Source of the DNA: Sphingopyxis sp. USTB-05
Lineage (GTDB): Bacteria > Pseudomonadota > Alphaproteobacteria > Sphingomonadales > Sphingomonadaceae
Assembly: GCF_023822045.1 (NCBI RefSeq)
Contig: NZ_CP084712.1
Location: 3,286,001-3,350,000, forward strand
Direction of reading: 5' to 3'
DNA length: 64,000 nucleotides
The notes under the pieces were generated by a model. That model was not told where the DNA came from and ran no database searches. It worked only from the letters and a program-made list of their open reading frames with translations. The translations under genes were made by a program, and so were the position numbers. Shown here in pieces: positions 61,403-64,000 of the stretch; within the stretch, counting starts at the first letter, position 1, and each line of letters begins with the position of its first letter.

Positions 61403-62836
61403 TCAGTAAATATGGACGGCCTTCGTCGCGAGATATCCATCCAGCCCCTCGGGCCCGCTTTCGCTGCCGAAGCCGGATTCCTTGATCCCGCCGAACGGCA
61501 TGTCGTTTGCCGAGATCACGAAGCTGTTGATCCCCACCATCCCGCTTTCGACGCCGTCGGCGATACGGTTGATACGGCGGCCATTCTCGGTGAAGGCAAA
61601 GGCGGCGAGGCCATAGGGCAGCCGGTTTGCCTGTTCGAGGGCCTCGTCCTCGGTCCCGAACGGGCGGATTAGCGCCATCGGGCCAAAGGGTTCGTTGTTC
61701 ATCGCATCGGCGTCGAGCGGCACATCGGCGAGTGCGGTCGGCTGGAAGAAATAGCCCTCGCCTGTGGGCGCGCCGCCTGCGATGACTCGCGCGCCCTTCG
61801 CGGTCGCATCGGCAATCATCGCTTCCAAGGCGGGGGCGCGGCGGGCGTTGGCGAGCGGCCCCATCTGCGTATCGGCGTTGAGTCCGCTGCCGATCTTCAC
61901 CTTCCTCGTCCGTTCTGCGAAACCCGCGACGAAGGCGTCATAGATGCCCTCCTGAACGTAGAAGCGCGTCGGCGAGATGCAGACCTGCCCCGCGTTGCGG
62001 AACTTCTGCAGCACGACGCGATCAAGCGTCGTTTCGAGATCGCAGTCGTCGAAGATCAGCACCGGGGCGTGGCCGCCCAGTTCCATCGTGATCCGCTGTA
62101 CCCGGTCGGCGGCGAGCTTCATCAAATGCTTGCCGACTGCGGTCGAACCGGTGAAGCTAACCTTGCGGATCACTTCGCTGCCGAGCAGGTGGCGGCTGAT
62201 CATATCCGGATTGCCATAGACGAGCTGGACGACATCGCCAGGGATACCCGCGTCGGCGAGGCAGCGCATGATCGCGCTGGTGCAGCCTGGCGTTTCCTCG
62301 GGCGCCTTGGCGATCACGACGCAGCCCGCCGCGAGCGCGGGGGCGATCTTTTTCACCATCAGATTGACCGGAAAGTTCCACGGGCTGAACGCTGCGACCG
62401 GGCCCACGGGCTGGCGCAACACCATCGCGCGCTGGCCCGCGGGACGCTGGACGACGCGGCCCCCGATGCGCTTTCCTTCTTCCGCGAAATATTCGAGCAG
62501 CGACGAGGCCGACAATACTTCGCCCCGCGCTTCGGCAATCGGCTTACCCTGTTCCAGCGTCAGCAGCGTCGCGATATGGTCGACGCGCTCACGGATGATG
62601 CCCGCGGCCTTGCGCATCAGCGCGGCGCGTTCGTCGGGGGTCTTCGCGCGCCATACCGGCCAGCCGCGCGCCGAGGCGGCGAGCGCCTCATCGAGATCGG
62701 CTGCGGTCGCGACCGGCAATTCGGCGATGGTGCCTGCGGTCGCGGGATTATAGACCGGCCGCGCCTCGCGCCCCTCGCCGCTCCGCCATGCGCCATTGAT
62801 GAAGAGCTGGAGGTCGGCGTCGTAGGTCGCGGTCAT
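61403..62836 (-). CDS. gabD: NAD(P)-dependent succinate-semialdehyde dehydrogenase
   Basis: 477 residues. An aldehyde dehydrogenase: SPWNFPVNL, MELGGHAPVLIFDDCD with its general-base Glu, and the catalytic Cys in NAGQVCISPTR. The N-terminal KPIAEARGEV and NNEPFGPMALI fit succinate-semialdehyde or glutarate-semialdehyde dehydrogenases. AGGAA sits 6 bases before the ATG at 62836 but directly against the one at 62842, so 62836 is preferred. Single gene. Confidence 0.9.
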   Translation of the reverse strand: MTATYDADLQLFINGAWRSGEGREARPVYNPATAGTIAELPVATAADLDEALAASARGWPVWRAKTPDERAALMRKAAGIIRERVDHIATLLTLEQGKPIAEARGEVLSASSLLEYFAEEGKRIGGRVVQRPAGQRAMVLRQPVGPVAAFSPWNFPVNLMVKKIAPALAAGCVVIAKAPEETPGCTSAIMRCLADAGIPGDVVQLVYGNPDMISRHLLGSEVIRKVSFTGSTAVGKHLMKLAADRVQRITMELGGHAPVLIFDDCDLETTLDRVVLQKFRNAGQVCISPTRFYVQEGIYDAFVAGFAERTRKVKIGSGLNADTQMGPLANARRAPALEAMIADATAKGARVIAGGAPTGEGYFFQPTALADVPLDADAMNNEPFGPMALIRPFGTEDEALEQANRLPYGLAAFAFTENGRRINRIADGVESGMVGINSFVISANDMPFGGIKESGFGSESGPEGLDGYLATKAVHIY

Positions 62837-62854
62837 ATGCATTTCCTGTCTGAT

Positions 62855-62936
62855 CCGTTCGCATCGAGCGAAGTCGAGATGCCCCTCGACCTTGCTCCAC
62901 GCCGATGGGTGTCTCGACTTCGCTCGACCCGAACGG
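62855..62936. repeat. Palindromic repeat, family 3
   Basis: CCGTTCGCATCGAGCGAAGT on the left and ACTTCGCTCGACCCGAACGG on the right, like the copy at 11124. Lies upstream of the SSADH gene and downstream of the 2OG oxygenase. Confidence 0.8.
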
Positions 62937-62973
62937 AAATGGGGGTGGTCAGATGCCGACCATATAATGCCGA

Positions 62974-63573
62974 TCAGCGATAGTTAAAGCTGATGCTGAT
63001 CCGTTCGCCCTTGCCCGAATGCGGCATGACCTCGTGACGCAGCCAGCTTTCCCATAGAAAGACGCGGCCGGCGGCCGGTTCGGCATAGATGAAGGGGCGC
63101 AGATGCTCGGGCGCGTCGTCGGTCCGGCCGGGCGCCGCCATCAGCATCGGCAGGCGCGGATCCTCGAGCTTGAGGGCGCCCGATCCCGGCGGGACCGCGA
63201 CGTAAAAGGTGCCCGACACGATGCTGTGCGGGTGAATATGCCCGCTGTGCGTGCCGCCGGGCTTCAATATATTCACCCACAGGCTGTCGAGCTTGAGCGG
63301 CTTGGCGAGGTCGAAGTGGCAAGCCCTGGCAAACGCCTTCACTTCCTTGTCGAGCAGCTTCTTGAGGTCGTGGAACGCGGGGTCGCGCTCGGGCAGATCG
63401 CCGAGGCTCGCATAGCTGGTGTAACCCTTATAGCCATGCTCGCGGCTCCAGCGCCGCCCCGCGCCATCCTCTTCGGCGAACAGACGGCTGCTTTCCTCCA
63501 GCTCTTCGAGCAGGTCGGGCGTGCCGATGTCGGCCTCGTAAAAATTGGTGGCGAAGAGCGTGCGAACGGGCAT
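62974..63573 (-). CDS. Putative 2OG-Fe(II) oxygenase (TIGR02466 type)
   Basis: 199 residues. RTLFATNFYEADI at the start, SLWVNILKPGGTHSGHIHPHS and LWESWLRHEVMPHSG give a likely His-X-His/His iron site and a conserved tail RISISFNYR. The substrate is unknown. ATG at 63573 was taken because the frame upstream shows no ribosome site; the domain begins with MPVRTLF. It is divergent from the SMP-30 gene. Confidence 0.88.
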   Translation of the reverse strand: MPVRTLFATNFYEADIGTPDLLEELEESSRLFAEEDGAGRRWSREHGYKGYTSYASLGDLPERDPAFHDLKKLLDKEVKAFARACHFDLAKPLKLDSLWVNILKPGGTHSGHIHPHSIVSGTFYVAVPPGSGALKLEDPRLPMLMAAPGRTDDAPEHLRPFIYAEPAAGRVFLWESWLRHEVMPHSGKGERISISFNYR

Positions 63574-63619
63574 GATGGCCGCAAAGCACAGCAAGTGCGG
63601 ACACGCAAGGGAGATGGGG

Positions 63620-64000
63620 ATGGCCGAGTTTGAACTGATCGCCGACGGATTACGCTTTCCCGAGGCGCCGGTGGTGATGGAGGACGGCAGCGTCATCGTC
63701 GTCGAGATCGAGGCGAAGCGCATCACGCGCTGCTGGCCCGGCGGAAAGAAACAGGTCATCGCGACCCCCGGCGGCGGCCCTAACGGCCTCGCCATCGGCC
63801 CAGACGGCAAGCTTTATTGCTGCAACAACGGCGGGTTCAACTATGTCGAATCGAACGGCTATCTGGCGCCGCACGGTATCGCCGACGATTATTCGGGGGG
63901 GCGAATCGAGCGCATCGATATCGAAACGGGCGCGGTCGAGGTGCTGTACAAATCGGGCGACCATGGCGTCGTACTGCGCGGGCCGAACGATATCATGTTC
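63620..64000 (+). CDS. SMP-30/gluconolactonase-like protein, 5' part
   Basis: 127 codons to the window edge. The start EFELIADGLRFPEAPVV and the propeller strands GGGPNGLAIGPDGKLYCCNNG and RGPNDIMF match SMP-30/gluconolactonase lactonases, which open sugar lactones. GGAGATGGGG precedes the ATG. The end and the catalytic residues are outside the window. Confidence 0.85.
   Translation, partial: MAEFELIADGLRFPEAPVVMEDGSVIVVEIEAKRITRCWPGGKKQVIATPGGGPNGLAIGPDGKLYCCNNGGFNYVESNGYLAPHGIADDYSGGRIERIDIETGAVEVLYKSGDHGVVLRGPNDIMF

Noticed and set aside
1..64000. CRISPR array, insertion sequence, prophage or genomic island
   Set aside because: No regularly spaced repeats, transposase, integrase or phage genes were seen; repeats are short palindromes between ordinary chromosomal genes.

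Overview
The window is a GC-rich stretch of chromosome from an alphaproteobacterium. It carries a CtrA-family cell-cycle regulator with a TTAA-N7-TTAAC box and a GANTC (CcrM-type) site upstream, a small alpha ribosomal operon (rpsM-rpsK-rpoA-rplQ), a divergent SRAP protein and several families of short palindromic repeats. Together with the gene neighbourhoods this points to the Sphingomonadaceae. Sphingopyxis is my best guess for the genus, as an inference from general familiarity and not a database match. I see no IS element, prophage, CRISPR array or rRNA, so this is mostly core genome, densely packed on both strands.

Layout. 0-5 kb: a cut-off DsbD-like gene, tRNA-Arg(TCT), a queuosine-precursor transporter, purQ and purS, then an iron-storage block (bfd, bfr and an unknown gene) with Fur-like boxes. 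4.3-9 kb: an M16 peptidase with a small partner, and a diguanylate cyclase. 9-19 kb: a bacterial lipoxygenase, purC, an enoyl-CoA hydratase, an ArsR/AHSA1 pair, a Rid protein lacking the catalytic Arg, Lrp, PhoD and a DUF3667 protein. 19-26 kb: a tightly overlapping run (proA, a small unknown gene, nadD, rsfS, rlmH, envC-like, ctpA, dsbB, coq7) using TTG and ATGA junctions. 26-32 kb: two unknown envelope genes, pmbA, a CysQ-like phosphatase and the alpha operon.

32-36 kb holds the most intriguing unit: a GbsR/MarR regulator with an operator-overlapped, apparently leaderless promoter, followed by DUF4166, DCC thiol oxidoreductase and saccharopine-dehydrogenase-like/DUF4166 fusion genes in overlapping order. 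36-42 kb: prolyl oligopeptidase, free-methionine-sulfoxide reductase and three surface/periplasmic glycine-rich proteins, then a PilZ protein. 42-45.8 kb: a 2OG-Fe oxygenase, EVE and PilZ proteins, a degenerate SRAP protein that seems to start at ATT, arfB and a RluA-type synthase. 45.8-49.8 kb: a pirin-azoR-wrbA-extradiol dioxygenase cluster with a divergent LysR regulator, read as a quinone/catechol detoxification unit.

50-64 kb: ctrA, a repeat-filled gap, an acyltransferase, parC, a PAS-GGDEF-EAL protein, the DUF1285-NUDIX-cca operon, a GNAT gene, folB with a FolM-like reductase, a succinate-semialdehyde dehydrogenase, a 2OG-Fe oxygenase and a cut-off SMP-30 gene. Themes that recur are iron, redox and electrophile stress, c-di-GMP signalling and the CtrA/CcrM cell cycle. 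Functions are assigned from recognised motifs and family resemblance read by eye; no searches were run.
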